Notes: generated from the sequence alone by a model not told the origin. DNA of 64,000 nt from Ligustrum vulgare (GCA_963555705.1 OY743168.1:20714139-20778138), one strand, 5' to 3'. Counted from the stretch's first letter, positions 47,901-59,626 are shown. Numbers and translations: made by a program.

Positions 47901-50740
47901 CCATAAAATGAACCTGAGATATTCTCATCCAGTAAAGATGGTGAATACTTGCAAAGCATTCTTTTTCTTAATATTTGAACCATGAATTTTCTTAATATCA
48001 GATTATTGCTTCTGTTCAATACCATTGTCACTTTTGGTGTGAACGCATAATTTATGTATAAAAGATGCTACAGATATAAATTTTTTTTATGAAGTTCTCT
48101 CCCCTGAGAATAGTCAACCTGCTAGGAGGTCTGCTCTGAATTGATATCAAATTGTTTATGAGGCTCAGATCTCTAATCTTCTGAGACCTGAGTTTTTGCA
48201 TAGACTCAGAATGCATTTGTTCTCACTTTGTGATGTTGCAAGGGTTGTAACGTGCACACTTTTTCATGAACTGGTTTTGATTGTTTCCTTATGTAATTGT
48301 AATGGGTTACTTGTCAAAAGCCAATTGGTTTCGGATTGGATAAGATGGGAGCAGTTGTGTGGAAAGTAGTAGTTTCAGCTATCATATAGTTGACTTGGGC
48401 AGAAAGAAATAGCAGAATTTTGAATGAAAGATCAAGTATTGGTTGATTTATTGTGGGATTCTGAGTTCAAGCATTTCCTTTCACCATGACCATAATAGGG
48501 TGGAACAGTATGTTGTATTCTTTATTTTCTCTTTGCTTTTTTTGTTATAAGATACATTGTCCTCTTGACAGACGTAATTCTGTATTTTTTAGTGATAAAT
48601 AAACTATTCTTTTTCCTGGAAAAAAAGACTTGCATTGGTGAGACTCAGATTACGAGCAATCCTTTCTTGTGAAGCAGAGGTTCAAGTAAAAAGGACAGGA
48701 TTTCTTAATAGGCTCATTTGCAGTTCAAAATTGAAAAATTCTATATAAAAACTAATTCCTTTTGCTCTTGGTCTTTCATGCCAAAATGGTATTACACTAT
48801 GCCTAAATATAAAGAAGAGTAGCATATTGGTTAAAAGATAATTAATGCCTAAGTGCTTTTTTAGCTATCTCAGAGTGTCCATAGACAGGTTAATAGAACA
48901 TTGTTTCATCAGGTGTTAGCATGTCCAAATGCTGAAATGATATTGAGTGTATATGCCTATTCTTTGAAGCTCAGCTATTTAACTTTTTGACATTTGTAGA
49001 TGGCTAAGCTTTGTCTTGAGGCCATAGTTGAGTGACTAGAGAAATATGAAAAATCAATTCTAACTTATCATTGCTATATGGTTAACTGTCGCTAATAGGT
49101 CTTTGAGGCCTTTCTTATGAGAATCAATGACTAATGGATAATTACAATGAAATGGATATATCATTCACAGAATTTGAGTTTGCAAACATCTTTCCTTGCG
49201 TGCTTTATCAAGTTTTTGAAGCCAGTATACTCTTATATTTATTCTAACACAGCGGAACTACTCAATCACTTGAGATGGTAGCATAATTATTATTTGTTAT
49301 GAACCAAGAAATTAAAATTTGAAAAACCATTTATTTGTGTCCAGGGTATAACGACTTCCGGGTATTTATTAGCCGTCACTGAAGATGGCCAAGCATGCGA
49401 GCTTCATCCAGATGGAAATAGGTATTATATCAAGCTTTCTACCACTAGCTCTATGTGCACAAAATATTTACTGTTACTACCCAATACCAATTAATTCAGC
49501 AAGCTTAGATAGAAATGTAAGTAAATCATATGCACATTTCATATTCCGACTAATAAAAATGCATGAGTACTATGGAGTCATATTCTTACTAAACCATGTT
49601 GTGCTGATGTTCGAGAAATCTAGCGCTCATAAAAGGTAATAGATTTAGGGTGTGTTTGAGACCCAACATTTCAAATAATGTGTTTTGTAATAGTGAATTT
49701 TTGGAGAAAAGTAGAGAATTTTTTGGGTTTATGTATAGATTATTTTATTGGTAAAATGTGATTAAAAATGAGTTTTGAAAATAAAAAAAAATAAAAAAAA
49801 ATGAATTTTTGAATAATGAGTACCAAACAGGGTCTAAAAGTTAGAATGACTAGTTACACTGTAGTTCCAAAGTCAACAGATTTGTCCCAATTATGCAAGT
49901 AAAATAAAAGTGATGTTCTGATTTTGAGAACTCTCTACTTTCTCTCTGAACATAAGGATTAGATTTTCAAACAAAAGAAAACCTTTAGATAAACTAATTT
50001 CTAAAGTGCTTCAGACTATTTAGTACGAAGTTTCTAAACTTTTCTCCGCCAATTGCTTTTATAAAGGTTTTGCTTTAGATGATTAGGCTGTGTATTCAAT
50101 TTGCATGATAAACGTATTGGAATTTGGAAGTCTTTAGTTTGCTATTTTCCCTAGAAATTTCTCTGCATTTTTATGAGTTATGATCTCTTTCTTCGCATGT
50201 TTGTACTCAGTATTCTTATTAGAATGACCCAGGTGACTTGCAATCTCATAAGAAGTTGCATTTGTCATGCACGGCTATTTCCCTGTTGTAGTACAATAAG
50301 CCAGGTTTTTCAATATCAGAGAAAGGAACATGTTTCCGGTTGGCCACTTGTATTCCATTATCGTTCTAAATTTCAATTATTCATATAGTTGTTAAAATCA
50401 ACTTCTAGGTTCGATAAGGAAAAATGTAAGAAAAAGAAACACTGGTCTGGTGCTTTCTTAGCCTCTTTCCATCACTGTCTCAGTGATTTTTTTCTCGGTC
50501 TTCGTCAGCTCCTGGCTGGAAATTTTGGATGTGGGGAAAGAGTACTTGGGGGGGGGGGGGGGGGGGGGTTTGAGGTCTTGGGAGTTGGGAAGTTTGGTCA
50601 GGCGACAAATTCTAGCAGAGGGCCTTTTTTTAATACTTCCATACAATATTCAGCTGGTAATATTTCGTTTTACAATGTGACTTATTCGTGTCTACAGTTT
50701 CGATTTCTTTAAAGGACTTGTGAGAAGAAAACTGGTCTGA
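38919..50740 (+). CDS. HCS1: HCS1, biotin--[carboxylase] ligase (10 exons)
   Basis: The enzyme activates biotin as biotinyl-AMP and attaches it to carboxylases such as acetyl-CoA carboxylase and methylcrotonyl-CoA carboxylase. Coding exons: 38919-39033, 39445-39718, 40158-40219, 40319-40467, 43913-44033, 44267-44422, 45516-45561, 45878-45950, 49345-49421, 50698-50740. All introns are GT-AG and all phases agree, giving 371 residues. The biotin/ATP loop GRGRSKNVWESPKG is at 149-162, and the catalytic KWPND is at 210-214 with DGLKVGGIL following. A C-terminal cap domain ends LVRRKLV. Residues 1-39 are Ser/Leu/Lys/Arg-rich with no acidic residues, a good organelle transit peptide; a second in-frame ATG (codon 40, exon 2) would give a cytosolic form. 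Introns 4 and 8 exceed 3 kb and hold repeats. No defect seen. Confidence 0.96.
41119..42171 (+). repeat. Solo LTR in HCS1 intron 4
   Basis: Starts TGTGACAACC and ends GGGTGTAACA, flanked by perfect CTTTT duplications (41114-41118 and 42172-42176). Same family and orientation as the solo LTR at 10540-11724 in UFM1. 1053 bp, no internal domain. Confidence 0.9.
42441..42648. repeat. 104-bp tandem duplication in HCS1 intron 4
   Basis: Two copies beginning GCTCTCAAAGTWTGTTGTTC (42441 and 42545), about 94% alike, head to tail. No coding meaning. Confidence 0.9.
43132..43179. mobile_element. Miniature remnant of hAT-type ends
   Basis: CAGTGGTAGGACC and, 20-odd bases on, the inverted GGCTCTGCCACTG form a 13-bp imperfect inverted repeat of the CAGTGGCGGAGCC class. 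Only the two ends remain. No matching target duplication. Confidence 0.35.
44788..44926. repeat. 70-bp tandem duplication in HCS1 intron 6
   Basis: Two head-to-tail copies beginning TTGTTAGAACGAWTATTTAA (44791 and 44861), nearly identical. Confidence 0.9.
45166..45378. repeat. G run, (GA)n and duplicated block in HCS1 intron 6
   Basis: A run of 19 G (45166-45184) passes into (GA)n, then a block GCTTTTTGAAAGGATCCATA... ending AGAGCTCGTGAGAG, present twice (about 45211-45286 and 45303-45378), separated by another (GA)n. The second GA tract and block look like one duplication event. Confidence 0.85.
46423..47585. mobile_element. hAT-like element in HCS1 intron 8
   Basis: Ends CATGGGCGGATCCAGC and (inverted) CAAGGGCGAATCCAAG, flanked by TTTATTGG and CTTATTGA (6 of 8 matching). 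It resembles 15514-16535 in its ends. The interior holds a field of GTCACAA repeats (46720-47080) and a nested MITE (47148-47300). Confidence 0.65.
47148..47300. mobile_element. Short MITE nested in the hAT-like element
   Basis: It contains the GTAAAATATGTGGCTAAAAA and GAAAATGTGTGTGGTTAAAA core of the family seen at 7300, 9848, 38586 and 51238. Ends are eroded (left GGCCCGGTT, right TTCCGAACACTC). Confidence 0.5.
49648..49836. mobile_element. Short MITE in HCS1 intron 9
   Basis: Inverted ends TTAGGGTGTGTTTGAGACC and TTTAGACCCTGTTTGGTACTC enclose about 190 bp of AT-rich DNA. Confidence 0.65.
50548..50568. repeat. 21-G homopolymer in HCS1 intron 9
   Basis: An uninterrupted run of G. Length is likely uncertain in the assembly. 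Confidence 0.9.
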
Positions 50741-51237
50741 AGATTTACTCGCTTCTTCTGCTGGATAAAACAAAAGGGCTATCAACTTTACCTTGTGAAT
50801 TTGTGAGGATACTTTCTTCTTGTCCTTTCCCAGTTTTGCTTTGCTATGCTGTTAGATTTTCTTCAGCAAAAGATATGTTGTTCTAGATGTAGTTAAGTTT
50901 TTTAGTTATGGAATTGTAAGATTTGTTGGGATGATGTAGCCAAATTGCTGTTCAATAATGTCGCATTATAATCTAATATATATTTGAGATTATACAATTT
51001 AAGTGTAATAACATGTTTATTTGAATATTTTCTAGAATTTACAACTGAATCAAGCCTCATTATGACCCAAGTGGTTTTGTTTAATATTTGTCATTATGTT
51101 ACTAGGAGGACTTGTATATTCTTGTTATCAATTTGTCTGGTTGAATATTCACAAGAACATTGGGTAGAACTCATTCTTAAGACAGACTTGTAAATAAAGG
51201 TACCGAAGTGGTTATGAACTCTCAAGTCAAAGCCCTC
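50741..51237. other. HCS1 3' UTR and flank
   Basis: Sequence after the stop codon, T-rich, with AATAAT-type signals around 50957. No further gene. Confidence 0.4.
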
Positions 51238-51386
51238 AGTTTGGTAATTTGTTTATAAGCAATTCATGTTCTTAAATCATTTTTTAATCATACACATTTT
51301 TTCAAATCACTTTTTAATCGCATATTTTACCTCAAAAATATTACTTTATTTGTTTATAAACAAATTTTCTTTACCAAACTTATAGT
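51238..51386. mobile_element. Short MITE downstream of HCS1
   Basis: Ends CAGTTTGGTAATTTGTTTAT and (inverted) AAGTTTGGTAAAGAAAATTTG; core ATACACATTTTTTCAAATC as in the other copies of this family. Confidence 0.6.
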
Positions 51387-51441
51387 CATTACAATTTAAT
51401 GCACTTTTTGGAACCAATTTTATTTTTAGGTGGCTAGAAGT

Positions 51442-51643
51442 TGTTGTGAAACTACCTAAATTTAAGAACAAGAGAATAAATAGAGATATGGAGAGAATGA
51501 GAGGAGAATTCTCATTAAGAGTGTTGTAACAAAAGTTCTATTTATAGGAATTGATAGGGGCAAAAATAGTCATTCATACCTATTAAATTATTATTATAAA
51601 TTAGGTAAGGTTAGGTAATGATTTTTCTTAATAATTTACAACA
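51442..51643 (-). repeat. 3' LTR of the Copia element
   Basis: 202 bp, matching 57491-57705 except for a missing segment near 51525 and scattered substitutions. Contains a TATA-like CCTATAAATAG on the minus strand. Confidence 0.92.
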
Positions 51644-51669
51644 CTCCCCCTTGAATGATTTATTATTAA

Positions 51670-52082
51670 ATTGTTGCCTCGTTAAAACTTTGTTGAGAAA
51701 ATCCGATGGGATAAAACTTGGGCGAAAGAAAAGAGTATAGCTGTTCCTCCTGATGTAGTTCATCATGAATCATTGAGTCTAATATTCAAAATGACATCAA
51801 TGATAAGTAGTACAAATCATGTACTGGAACTTGAAGTTATGAAGTGTTTCCTTCGAATTATGAAGTGCTAAAGTGTTTCAGTACTGTCTCATTAAAACTT
51901 TGTCAGTAAAATTCAGTGGGTCAAAACTTGAACGAAGGAAAAAGAGTACAACCGCTCCTTCTTGATGTTGGTCACGTGAATCAAGATACTTCATAGTATA
52001 AATATGTTACCTCGTTAAAACCTTGTCAGGAAAATCCAGTAGGACAAAACCCAGACGAAGGAAAAAGAGTACAACTGCTTCC
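51670..52082 (-). repeat. Three copies of the ~70-bp 3'-end motif
   Basis: Copies at about 51674-51740, 51887-51953 and 52010-52076 match the five at 835-1515. The innermost overlaps the last codons of the RNase H frame. Confidence 0.8.
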
Positions 52083-53649
52083 TCTGATATTGATCACTGA
52101 AAATATTTGAGCTGATGCATTCCAATATTATATACCAATTTCTTGATGTTGACGTCGGTAATGCTTTTGTAAATAAGTCCGCTACATTATTACTTGAGTG
52201 AATTTGTTGAACATCAATGTCACCACTTTTCTGAAGATCGTGTGTGTAGAAGAAGTTTGGAGAAATATGTTTTGTTCGGTCTCCTTTTATGTAGCCTCCT
52301 TTAAGTTGCGTAATACAGGCTGCATTATCTTCATACAATATTGTTGGACTTTCTTTTGTTGAAGTTAATCCACATGATGATTGGATATGATGTGTCATAT
52401 TTCTCATCCATACACATTCTCGATTTGCTTCATGAATTGCAATTATTTCAGAATGATTTGAAGATGTTGCTGTCAAAGTTTGCTTTACAGATCTCCAAGA
52501 TATAGCTGTTCCCCCTCGTGTAAACACATAACCTGTTTGTGATCTAGCTTTATGTGGATTAGAGAGGTAACCTGCGTCGGCATATCCCACTAAAGACGAT
52601 CCGGATTTTTGTGAATAAAATAATCCCATGTCAACAGTACCTTTTAGGTATCTAAAAATGTGTTTAACACCATTCTAATGTTTTTGAGTTGGGGTAGAAC
52701 TATATCTTGCAAGAAGATTTACAGAAAAAACTATATCTGGTCGAATGCAATTTGCAAGATACGATAATGCTCCTATTGCACTAAGGTATGGTACTTTAGG
52801 ACCAAGAATTTTCTGACCATTTTCAAGTGGACGAAATGGATCTTTGTTTACATCAAGTGATCGAACGACCATAGGAGATGTCAGTGGATAAGCTTTACCC
52901 ATAGAAAATTGTTCCAATACTTTTTCCGTGTAAGAAGATTGATGAACAAATAATCCTTCTGGAAAATGTTCAATTTGCAAACCAAGAAAAAATTTAGTTT
53001 TTCCCAAGTCTTTCATTTCAAATTCCTTTTGTAAATATTTAGCAGTTTTATGAAGCTCTTCTGGAATTCCTATAAGATTTAAATCATCAACATAAACTGC
53101 TATAATTTCAAATTCAATATTTGTTTTCTTTATGAAAACACAGGGCAGACATCGTCATTTTTGTACCCATCTTTCAACAAATATACGCTAAGGCGATTAT
53201 ACCACATTCTTCTGGATTACTTTAATCCGTACAATGATCTTTGTAATTTGATTGAAAACATGGTTTTGGATGATGAATCACTTGCTTCTGGCACTTTAAA
53301 TCCTTCAGGGATTTTCACATATATATATATCGCTATCAAGCGAACCATATAGATAAGGAATTACTACATCCATAAGTCACATATCTAGCTCTTGTGACAC
53401 AGCCAAACTGATTAAAAATCTAAATGTTATGGAGTCCATTACGGGAGAATATGTTTCTTCATAATCTATTCTAGGTCTTTGGGAGAAACCTTGGACTACG
53501 AATCGGGCTTTATATCTAGTAACTTCGTTATTTTCATTTCTCTTCTTTATAAAGACCCACTTGTATCCTACATGGATTATATTTTCAGGTGTTCGAACTA
53601 TAGGTCCAAACACTTTGTGTTTCTCCAAAGAATCCAATTCCGCCTTCAT
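52015..53649 (-). pseudogene. Copia RT and RNase H
   Basis: RT begins with the Copia signature VGYKWVFIKKRNENNEVTRYKAR-type segment (53377-53649). The catalytic YVDDLNLIG is at 53083-53094 and the KDLGKTKFFLGLQIEH region at 52900-53016. RNase H (52015-52629) starts around GYADAGYLSNPHKARSQTGY and ends HSSNNVADLFTKALP. Frame changes or stops lie between 53377 and 53120 and between 52675 and 52629. Confidence 0.9.
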
Positions 53650-55030
53650 GGCATCTTTCTATTTTGGCCAATCATTTCTATTTTGACAATCTTTATATAC
53701 TGTGGTTCTGGATCCTCATTTTTCATAATTTCAAGTGCCACATTATAGGCGAAAATATCATCTACGTCCCATAATTTATGAGATAACAAATAGTTTATTG
53801 AAATTTCATTATTTTCGGACACTTGTAATTCTTCATGAATTTCATTATTAACATTTGATTGATGAATCTCTTTCAGTTGGTTTTTATCTTGTACCTTTCT
53901 CTTTCTAGGTACCAAATCTTTTGCACCAACTGGCCGGCCACGCTTCTGGCGTTTTTGAGATTCATTTACTATAACAAGTTGTCCTACAGGGACACAATTT
54001 TTGCTGGAGTATTTCCTGCTGGAATGTATGACTTTGTTACTTTTTCTTATATCAACAAATGCATCATGCAACCTTTTGTAGGTGAATTATCTTTTCAACT
54101 TCTTGTTCACATTGATTATTACGGGGATCAAAATGAGACAATGTTTTTTCATTCCACGAAATTTTACGTTGTTCATCAGGAGGTAGCAAACAAAGTTGGG
54201 AAAGTCATTTCATCAAAATAACAATCTGCAAAGCGTGCAGTAAATAAATCACCTGTTAGGGGTTCAAGATACCTGATAATGGAAGGTGAATCAAAACCCA
54301 CATAAATCCCAAGTCTTCATTGGGGACCCATTTTAGTATGTTGTGGTGGTGAGATTGGTACTTCGATAGCACATCCAAATACTCGCAGATGAGAAATATT
54401 AGGTTCTTGGCCAAATGCAAGTTGTAAAGGTGAATATTGATGATAAGAAGTTGGCCTTATTCGAACCAATGATGCATCATGTAATATAGCATGACCCCAA
54501 GTAGAAGTGGGAAGTTTTGTTTTCATTAATAACGGCCTTGCAATGAGTTGCAGTCGTTTGATAAATGATTCTGCTAAACCATTTTGTGTATGGACATGAG
54601 CAACTGAATGTTCAATATCAATTCCAATTGACATACAATAATCATCAAATGCTTGAGATTTGAATTCACCAGCATTGTCAAGGCGAATCGTCTTAATTGA
54701 GTATTCTGAGAATTGAGCTCTTAATTTTATTATTTGAGCAAGCAGTCTAGCAAAATCTGCATTCCTTGTTGAAAGCAAGCATACATTGGACCATCGAGTT
54801 GATGCATGAATCAAAACCATGAAATAACAAAATGGTCCACATGGTGGGTGAATCAGCCCACATATATCTCCATGAATTCTTTTCAAGAAAATAGGAGATT
54901 CAATATTAACCTTAATAGATGAAGGTCTGATGACTAACTTGCCTTGTGAACAAGCAACACATGGATATTTATCATGTGAAAGAATCTTCTAATTCTTTAA
55001 AGGATGTCCATGTGAGTTAGTAATAATTCG
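53650..55030 (-). pseudogene. Copia integrase, broken
   Basis: The core (54317-54886) shows HGDICG, RLDNAGEF and the GLAES glutamate, i.e. all three catalytic acids, followed by FGQEPNISHLRVFGC. The linker to RT (53646-54071) carries a Lys/Arg-rich, low-complexity stretch. Frame breaks separate these pieces; upstream remnants of the zinc-binding part lie near 54900-55020. Confidence 0.85.
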
Positions 55031-55064
55031 CCGCAACATTATAGTTCCAGGATGTCCAAGTCTA

Positions 55065-55526
55065 TCATGCCAAAGCATAAAACTTTGGGTCAATGAACTT
55101 CTGGTTCATAATAGCGTTTGATTCAATTGTTTTCATAACTGCATAATATATCTCAGATGGGAGTGATGGAAGTTTTTCTTTTATCTGCCTTTTGCCAGAT
55201 ATAAAAGAAATAATACAAAGATATTCGGTATTATTTTCTTCCATGGTTTCAATGTGGTATCCATTTCTGCGGATATCTCTAAAACTAAACAAATTTCTTC
55301 GAGATTTGCTAGAATAGAGTGCTTCATCAATATAAAATCTTGTATTATTTGATAAAATAATACTAGCTCTTCCGGAGCCTTCAATGATATATGATTGACC
55401 GGATATTGTGTGAATATGATTATTTGCTAGTGTTAAGTCCAAAAAATACTTTTTGTCTTGAAGAATGGTATGCGAACTTGCACTATCAGGTAAACAAATA
55501 TCTTGATGATTCATCCTGTATCTCAA
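55065..55526 (-). pseudogene. Copia protease region
   Basis: A frame with CLPDSASSHTIL in the aspartic-protease position (DSA where DSG/DTG is usual) and a downstream EGSGRASIILSNN segment. It ends at a stop near 55065 before integrase. Confidence 0.75.
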
Positions 55527-55866
55527 ACATAATCAAATAGATGTTTTAAGAGTGAAGAAAAATAAACTGAAATAACACAAATGTTATATCTTCCCAGTAA
55601 ACAAACTTATTACAGACCAAACTTTTATGAACTTATTTTAAAAACAACATCACTCAAACTTCCAAATTCAAACCAAACTTTCTTTTATTTTAAAACACAC
55701 ACAAAACATGCAATCTTAAAGTAGATCAAACTTAATCTATGTCTTCCATTATATCGCCACCGATTAAGTGATCAGTATTGCCACTTTGATCACCAAAAAA
55801 ATCTGAGACGTCCAAATGAGTCATATTAACTGGATCATCAAAATCAGCAAAATTTGTTTCCACATT

Positions 55867-56738
55867 TTATTTTCCTTTAATTGATTTTTGGTACAGTTCT
55901 ACAAGGTGCTTTGCTGTACGACAAGTACGGGACCAATATTCTTTCATTCCACACCTATAACAACTGTCTTTATTTTCCTTTTTGGATGTATTATCTTTTG
56001 CTTTGTACTTTTTAGAGTTGTTGTTTTGTTGCTGATAATGTGGTTTATTATTATATCCACGTCCACGCCCACGTCCTCGTCCACGTCGGTGTCCGCGTCC
56101 ATGGTTTAATGTTACATTTGCTTTAGGCAGTACAATAGCATTTGCTTCAGGCAATGCTGTAGAACCAGTTGGGCGTAATTCATGATTTTTCATTAGCAAC
56201 TCATTATTTTGTTCAGCAACTAGCAAGCAAGATATGAGTTCAGAATATTTTTTAAATCCACGCTCTCGATATTGCTGCTGCAGGAGCACATTTATGCATG
56301 GAAGGTGGAGAAAGTTTTTTCCAACATATCATTATCAGTTATTTTTTCTCCACAAAGAGTTAATTTTGAGCATATTCTGAATAACTCAGAGTTGTATTCA
56401 CTCACTGTTTTGAAATCCTGTAAGCGGAGGTGTATCCACTCATAACGGGCTTTGGGCAGGACTATAGTCCTCTGGCGATCAAATCTTTCCTTCAAATCAT
56501 CCCAAAGAACATATGGATCTTTTATTGTGAGATACTCAACTTTTAATCCATCGTGGAGGTGGTGGCAATGGAAGATAAGTGCTTTTGCACGATCTTGTTG
56601 GGATGTTTCATTTTCTTCTTTTAACGTGTCTCCCAATCCCTTTGAGATCAGGTGAATTTCTACATCAAGTGTCCAAGACAGGTAATTTTTGCCCGATATG
56701 TCTAGTGCAACGAACTCAAGCTTTGTGATATTAGACAT
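55867..56738 (-). pseudogene. Copia gag with altered zinc knuckle
   Basis: The N-terminal half (56292-56738, MSNITKLEFVALDISGKNYL) is the Copia gag domain (UBN2-type) with the WIHLRLQDFKTVSEYNSE segment. A frameshift near 56290 leads to the C-terminal half: a Gly/Arg-rich RGHRRGRGRGRGRGY stretch and a knuckle C-X2-C-X4-Y-X4-C, where tyrosine stands in place of the zinc-binding histidine. Confidence 0.88.
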
Positions 56739-57473
56739 AACTATATGATGAAAAAAAAATGCAGTTATTAAATCATATAGAAATCAATCAAAGATTTTCA
56801 GTTATTAATATTCATGTCAACAGGACATTAATTTTATGCTTTCCTTTAGGGTTTTTGTGTATACAAGTTTGATATTTCTTCAAAACATGTGCTGCTTCGA
56901 GAGCACAATAATCTTGAAGATATTGATGAAGTTTATTATTATATCTTCAGGATCAATAAATATCCTTCTAGAATAGTTGTCATTATTCAGTAATAACAAT
57001 TTATTGAATCAGTTCTTCGGGAGAACTATAACGTATTTAATATTATAAATTTGTATTCTTCGAAATCAAGTAATATTCTTCAGGAATATTAACTTAATGT
57101 ATCATTGTACTTCTTCAGGAGTAATGATAAATTATTCTTCTAGAATAATTCTATATTTATAAAATTGTAGTTCTTCAAGAAATAAATCTCATTCAAACAT
57201 TAGCAATTTTCTACTGAATAGATCAAACAAAATATTGAATAATTAAATTAAAAACGGATAATAATATTATTAGAATATTATCAAATGACCAAACAACATA
57301 CCTTATTTTCTTGTAAAACGGATGATAGATTTAGAATGATTAGTCTTAGAACGTGAACTCCAGTAAACGATTCGTATTTATAGAATTAGATTTTATTGGT
57401 AATAGCAAAGTTTCCGATACAGAGGATCATCCGTAGATGCAACTGTAGAGTATAATCTTTTTTTATTACTAGA
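56739..57473. other. Copia leader region
   Basis: Untranslated leader between the primer site and gag, with repeated CTTCNGGA phrases as in the leader of the 550-6912 element. Confidence 0.6.
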
Positions 57474-57490
57474 GGCTCGTGCTGATAACG

Positions 57491-57705
57491 TGTTGTGAAA
57501 CTACCTAAATTTAAGAACAAGAGAATAGATAGAGAGATGGAGAGAATGGGAGGAGAATTCTCATTAAGAGTGTTGTAATGAATGTTACAAACAAAAGCCC
57601 TATTTATAGGAATTGATAGGGGCAAAGATAGACATTCATACCTATTAAATTATTATTATAAATTAGGTAAGGTTATGTAATGGTTTTTCTTAATAATTTA
57701 CAACA
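57491..57705 (-). repeat. 5' LTR of the Copia element
   Basis: 215 bp, TG...CA, followed by AAAGT. The primer-site-like sequence lies at 57474-57489. Confidence 0.92.
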
Positions 57706-57710
57706 AAAGT

Positions 57711-58239
57711 AACACTTTTCAGAAACAAATTTTGTACAATTTTGCTAAAAACGCTGTTATAGTACTAAGTACTAAAAAATAAAAAATAAAAAATAAAAAA
57801 ACCCGAAATATTATTCATTTCCCCGCGTTAATGTCCCAAATACAGGTTAACATGTGGCAACATTTTTAGCATATGGGGCAGAATTTAACAGAATAGTGTG
57901 TCACCTAAGATTCCCGACGTCTACGTGTCAATTTTCGTCAAGAGAAATGGATGAAAATGAGTAGGGTGATGGATGGGAAATGGTTAAAGAAATCTGATTA
58001 GTTGTGTGAGCAATGTATAATATTTTAAAGTTGGGTGAGCAAGCAGCAATATAAGGTAAAGATGGATAAGCATTGATTAAATTAACTCTTCAAAATACCC
58101 CACTTCATCTTCATCCTGAAACTAAATGTTAAACAAAAGCAACATCTCAATGGGAATTTCGCAAAACGAACTCAACATACACAATTGAGTGATCATAAGG
58201 ACAATAGAAAACAATTAATAATAAAATGCTAGAGCTTGA
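57711..58239. other. Intergenic between Copia and EPRV2
   Basis: No gene. A short (AATAAAA)n run at 57775-57800; otherwise anonymous. Confidence 0.35.
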
Positions 58240-58745
58240 TTTAGTAGCCAACTTTTCCGATTCTCAAATAAACCAAAAAAAGTTACAATCTTTTGGCTTT
58301 TGCCATTAGCATTCCAAGCCACATTAAAACCCTCTAACACAGAATTTGTCAACAGCTCCATATCCTTTCTTTTGGCAATTTGGTAGGCAGACCCCTATCT
58401 TAAATATGTAAAAAATGTGTCCAAATCCTTCAATATCTTAGCCTTGAAATCAAATGGTCCTGAATGATCAATTGGCTCAAAAGGAAAATCGATGGTTTTG
58501 TATTTAGGATCGACCAAATCCCATTCTTGTTCCCATATGGATGATTGTCAACTAGATAAAATATTTGACACACAAAGTCTATCGACTTCTGGTACGATGT
58601 AGCACCAAGCAGCAATTACTCCATTGGATTCTTTCAATATCCATTTTACTCGTGGGAGATTTGTTGGAATAGCCTTTCCAAAGGTATAGTTTTTCAAAAT
58701 GCCCTTTTTATATAAAATGTCTTTATTACCCTTAATGAATTGCAT
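58240..58745 (-). pseudogene. EPRV2 left-end ORF remnant
   Basis: Overlapping frames (58548-58745 and 58430-58615) read as one broken protein segment with Trp- and Phe-containing stretches (WILKESNGVIAAWCY; further words near 58300-58420). I cannot assign it. It may be the start of the ORF following the small ORFs, or host sequence at the junction. Confidence 0.35.
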
Positions 58746-58773
58746 TATTTTATTTGCAAGATATATCCCTGAA

Positions 58774-59184
58774 TTAGTCAGGTTGATTTAATTCAATACT
58801 TTTTATTATATTCATATTCTTTAATCTTTTAAGTTCTTCTAAAAATGTTCTATATTGTGATAATTTCTCAAAAGATTTAGGATGTTCTTTCTTTGTTATA
58901 TATCCTAATACTATTCCATCTGAAATTTCATCTTCTATATCTTCGTATTCTTCTATAATTTTATGAACCGTATTTATATTTTTTGTTGTTTCAACAGAAT
59001 TAAATTCTATTTTATTTAAGATATCATAGTCAATATCTTCGTATATTTCTTTTAATTTAGATTGTCCAACATAATGTATATTTTTAGATTTTTCAGCAAT
59101 AGCTAATAAAAATGAAATTTCTTTATTATCTAAATATAGTTTATGATCACAGTTATTAGAAGTTGATGATTGTGAAGTATCCAT
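58774..59184 (-). CDS. EPRV2 136-residue acidic ORF
   Basis: An intact frame beginning MDTSQSSTSNN, acidic and Ile/Lys/Glu-rich, three bases after the previous stop. No recognised domain; similar small ORFs of pararetroviruses are virion-associated or unassigned. Confidence 0.5.
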   Translation of the reverse strand: MDTSQSSTSNNCDHKLYLDNKEISFLLAIAEKSKNIHYVGQSKLKEIYEDIDYDILNKIEFNSVETTKNINTVHKIIEEYEDIEDEISDGIVLGYITKKEHPKSFEKLSQYRTFLEELKRLKNMNIIKSIELNQPD

Positions 59185-59187
59185 AGA

Positions 59188-59409
59188 TTATCGGGTTGGT
59201 AAATTATTATACAAAATTCTCTGGTATAAGTTCATTCTTTGATCTAGTATAATACAATAATCTGCAATATATTGTTCGTATTTTTCTAAGAGTTTATTAT
59301 ATTCTTCAAAAGATATGTTTTCATTTTTCATTTGATGTTTAATATCTTCCATTTTATCTTTCAATTTTTCTAAAAGGTTATCTAGTCCTTCTATTGTATA
59401 TTCTGGCAT
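59188..59409 (-). CDS. EPRV2 small coiled-coil ORF, copy B
   Basis: 73 residues beginning MPEYTIEGLDNLLEK. It overlaps the stop of copy A as TAATG, so reinitiation could couple them. It is a clear paralogue of copy A and resembles the ORF at 24575-24844. Confidence 0.6.
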   Translation of the reverse strand: MPEYTIEGLDNLLEKLKDKMEDIKHQMKNENISFEEYNKLLEKYEQYIADYCIILDQRMNLYQRILYNNLPTR

Positions 59410-59626
59410 TAGCTTTGGACTGTATTTGTCATTATTTTATTTTCTAAATCTATTTTAATCTCTAATATGTCAGAATAATCTATAATGTATTGATCATGAT
59501 TTTCTGAAAGTATATAAAATTGTTCAGATGATTCATCCATATCTATTAAATGAGATATAATGTTATCTATTTTTTCCATTATTTTTTCTAACAAATTGTC
59601 TAATCCTTCAATAGTATATCCAGGCA
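59409..59626 (-). CDS. EPRV2 small coiled-coil ORF, copy A
   Basis: The frame is open from 59675, but the start aligned with copy B is MPGYTIEGLDNLLEK at about 59626. Helical and charged; about 72 residues from that start. Tandem duplication of copy B. Confidence 0.6.

Larger units (their letters stand above)
51442..57705 (-). mobile_element. Ty1/copia LTR retrotransposon, degenerate
   Basis: LTRs of 202 bp (51442-51643) and 215 bp (57491-57705), TG...CA, flanked by GAAGT and AAAGT (4 of 5 matching). Minus strand: primer-site-like GTTATCAGCACGAG inside the right LTR, gag, protease, integrase, RT, RNase H, then polypurine tract CAAGGGGGAG. This integrase-before-RT order defines Copia. The LTRs differ by a roughly 13-bp indel and several substitutions, so it is older than the 550-6912 element, whose ends it resembles. 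Coding is broken in at least six places. Confidence 0.94.
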
